8,038 nucleotides of DNA from Neisseriaceae bacterium (GTDB taxonomy: Bacteria > Pseudomonadota > Gammaproteobacteria > Burkholderiales > Neisseriaceae), in assembly GCA_017989485.1 (NCBI GenBank), contig JAGNPU010000068.1:1-8038 (forward strand), read 5' to 3'. Positions 6,790 to 8,038 of this stretch are shown piece by piece; positions within the stretch are counted from its first letter, which is position 1; each line of letters starts with the position of its first letter. The notes beneath the pieces are model-generated. The model was given only the letters and a program-made list of their open reading frames with translations, ran no database searches and had not been told where the DNA came from. The position numbers and the translations under genes are program-made.

Positions 6790-7448
6790 AGAAGAAATTA
6801 ATTCAACGTTATAACGCCGCCGAGCGGATTAACCACTGGATTGTGGCCATTAGCTTTGTGCTGTTGGCGATTTCCGGCCTGGCCTTTTTCTATCCGGCCT
6901 TCTTCTGGTTGTCCAACGTGTTTGGTACCCCACAGCTGGCCCGCATCATCCACCCCTTCGTGGGCGTGCTGATGTTTGTGGCCTTTTTGCGCCAGTTTTT
7001 CCGCTATTGGCACCACAACATCTTGAACAAAGAAGACGTCAAATGGATGGTGTCCGTCGGCAAGATTTTAAAAGGGGAAGAAGTCGGCGACACCGGCAAA
7101 TACAATGCCGGCCAAAAAATGATGTTCTGGGTCATGTGCGCCTGCATGTTGACCATGCTCATCACCGGCATCATGGCCTGGCGTCCGTACTTTGCCCAAT
7201 ACTTCCCGATTCCCTTGATTCGGGTGGCGCTGTTGCTGCACGCAGCATCGGCTTTGGCCTTGATTGCCAGCATCATCGTGCACGTCTACGCCGCCATTTG
7301 GGTACGCGGCACCATTAACGCCATGGTCGAAGGCACCGTGACCGAAAGCTGGGCCAAGAAGCACCATCCACGCTGGTATCGTGACGTCACTGGCAAAGAC
7401 AGTGGTCATACCCCAAGCAAAGATGACGACGCCGCCGATAAAAAATAA
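6786..7448 (+). CDS. fdnI: Formate dehydrogenase cytochrome b556 subunit gamma
   Basis: This 220-residue membrane subunit holds two b hemes and passes electrons to the quinone pool. Four hydrophobic segments lie at about residues 18-37, 54-72, 112-132 and 147-172. Candidate heme ligands are His17 (ERINHW), His56 (IIHPFVG), His152 (LLHAAS) and His166 (IIVHVYA), matching the four-histidine pattern of E. coli FdnI. The C-terminal tail is hydrophilic and rich in Asp and Lys. The start ATG overlaps the fdnH TGA (ATGA), with AAGGAG eight bases upstream, showing translational coupling. It is the last gene before the intrinsic terminator at 7462-7494. Confidence 0.95.
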   Translation: MKKKLIQRYNAAERINHWIVAISFVLLAISGLAFFYPAFFWLSNVFGTPQLARIIHPFVGVLMFVAFLRQFFRYWHHNILNKEDVKWMVSVGKILKGEEVGDTGKYNAGQKMMFWVMCACMLTMLITGIMAWRPYFAQYFPIPLIRVALLLHAASALALIASIIVHVYAAIWVRGTINAMVEGTVTESWAKKHHPRWYRDVTGKDSGHTPSKDDDAADKK

Positions 7449-7461
7449 GCGACGCCCCAAC

Positions 7462-7494
7462 AACAGCCAGTATTGTTATACTGGCTGTTATGTT
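7462..7494 (+). terminator. Intrinsic terminator after fdnI
   Basis: AACAGCCAGTAT (7462-7473) and ATACTGGCTGTT (7478-7489) form a perfect 12-bp stem with a TGTT loop, followed by ATGTTTTCTT. It starts 13 bases after the fdnI stop. It should end, or reduce, transcription before fdhD. Confidence 0.82.
7474..7482 (+). promoter_or_regulatory. Possible extended -10 promoter for fdhD inside the terminator
   Basis: TGTTATACT in the loop and right arm of the fdnI terminator reads as an extended -10, with TATACT matching TATAAT at five of six positions and TG one base ahead. It would start transcription near 7489, about 32 bases before fdhD. No recognisable -35 lies upstream, as is tolerated for extended -10 promoters. 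This is a sequence match only. Confidence 0.3.
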
Positions 7495-7520
7495 TTCTTA
7501 TTCCCTGATAAAGAGCCCGT

Positions 7521-8038
7521 ATGACCTCGTTCACACCCGACTACCAGCCCACGGCACGCAAAGCCATCGTCAAGCACGATACCGAACACGGCCTCACTGA
7601 GGCAGAAGACGTGCTGATCGAAGAAGTCCCCGTGGCCTTAACCTATAATGGGATTTCTCACGCCGTGCTGCTGGCCTCGCCCTGTGACCTAGACTATTTC
7701 GCCCTCGGCTTTAGCCTCAGCGAAGGCATCTTAAGCCATGCGGCACAGCTGTACGACACCGAGGTCGTCCACACGTCCGCCGGCATCGAAGTGCGCTTAG
7801 AAATCGCCACCGAGCGGTTTGTTGGCCTCAAAGAGCGCCGTCGCACCCTGGCCGGACGAACCGGCTGCGGCCTATGCGGGGTCGAAAACCTCAGCGCCGT
7901 GTCGCGCACCCTGGCACCGATACAGCGCGGTGCCCCCATTTCGCTGGCTGTTTTGCCTAAAGCCCTCGAGGCCTTTCCCCAAGCCCAACCCTTGCGCGCC
8001 CTGTCCGGTGCCATCCACGGCGCCGCTTGGGTCAGCCC
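7521..8038 (+). CDS. fdhD: FdhD sulfurtransferase for formate dehydrogenase cofactor (3' truncated by window)
   Basis: The first 172 residues of FdhD are present; the frame stays open to the window end. FdhD takes sulfur from the cysteine desulfurase IscS and transfers it to bis-MGD, which is needed before the cofactor is active in formate dehydrogenases. The key motif is AGRTGCGLCGVE, with the Cys116-x-x-Cys119 pair matching the CxxC of E. coli FdhD (Cys121/Cys124). Upstream, EDVLIEEVPVALTYNG (29-44) and LGFSLSEGIL (62-71) are typical of the family, and SGAIHGAA (162-169) corresponds to the usual TGGxHxAA stretch. The start has a modest AAAGAG Shine-Dalgarno (7510-7515). Its place right after fdnGHI supports a dedicated maturation role, though it is separated by a terminator and may have its own promoter. 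Confidence 0.93.
   Translation, partial: MTSFTPDYQPTARKAIVKHDTEHGLTEAEDVLIEEVPVALTYNGISHAVLLASPCDLDYFALGFSLSEGILSHAAQLYDTEVVHTSAGIEVRLEIATERFVGLKERRRTLAGRTGCGLCGVENLSAVSRTLAPIQRGAPISLAVLPKALEAFPQAQPLRALSGAIHGAAWVS

Noticed and set aside
7694..8014. Minus-strand open frame at the right end
   Set aside because: It lies opposite fdhD, whose plus-strand frame has the diagnostic CGLC motif; the antisense product is Arg-rich and unrecognisable.

Overview
The window is an ordinary-looking proteobacterial chromosome segment, beta- or gammaproteobacterial judging by the gene families and moderate GC content. I cannot fix the genus. It has two gene blocks separated by a strikingly AT-rich gap of about 400 bases.

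Left block (about 1-2425). A DoxX-family membrane protein and a YgiD/DODA-type extradiol dioxygenase lie in tandem on the minus strand. They are divergent from a LysR-type regulator on the plus strand. A strong intrinsic terminator closes the minus-strand pair. Beyond it, at the left edge, is a degenerate dispersed palindromic repeat that could also end transcription entering from the left. The intergenic space between ygiD and the regulator contains a T-N11-A dyad typical of LysR operators, so the regulator probably controls the dioxygenase/DoxX pair and itself.

Right block (about 2700-8038). This is a complete respiratory, periplasm-facing formate dehydrogenase operon of the FdnGHI/FdoGHI type: the Tat-exported molybdopterin catalytic subunit, the four-cluster iron-sulfur subunit with a membrane anchor, and the cytochrome b556 subunit. 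An intrinsic terminator follows. Then comes the start of fdhD, the sulfurtransferase that activates the molybdenum cofactor of formate dehydrogenases, which the window end cuts off. Electrons from formate would pass from Mo-bis-MGD through five [4Fe-4S] clusters to two b hemes and the quinone pool. The catalytic subunit carries cysteine (TGT) at residue 196, where E. coli FdnG uses selenocysteine, so the enzyme needs no selenium insertion machinery.

The gap (2426-2821) has no convincing gene. It holds FNR-like dyads, a candidate promoter, short direct repeats, and a perfect 12-bp hairpin just upstream of the fdnG ribosome binding site. That hairpin is the least explained element. I see no new defence system, mobile element or CRISPR array. 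The points worth a second look are regulatory: the leader hairpin, a terminator whose loop contains a possible promoter for fdhD, and a strong internal Shine-Dalgarno in fdnH.
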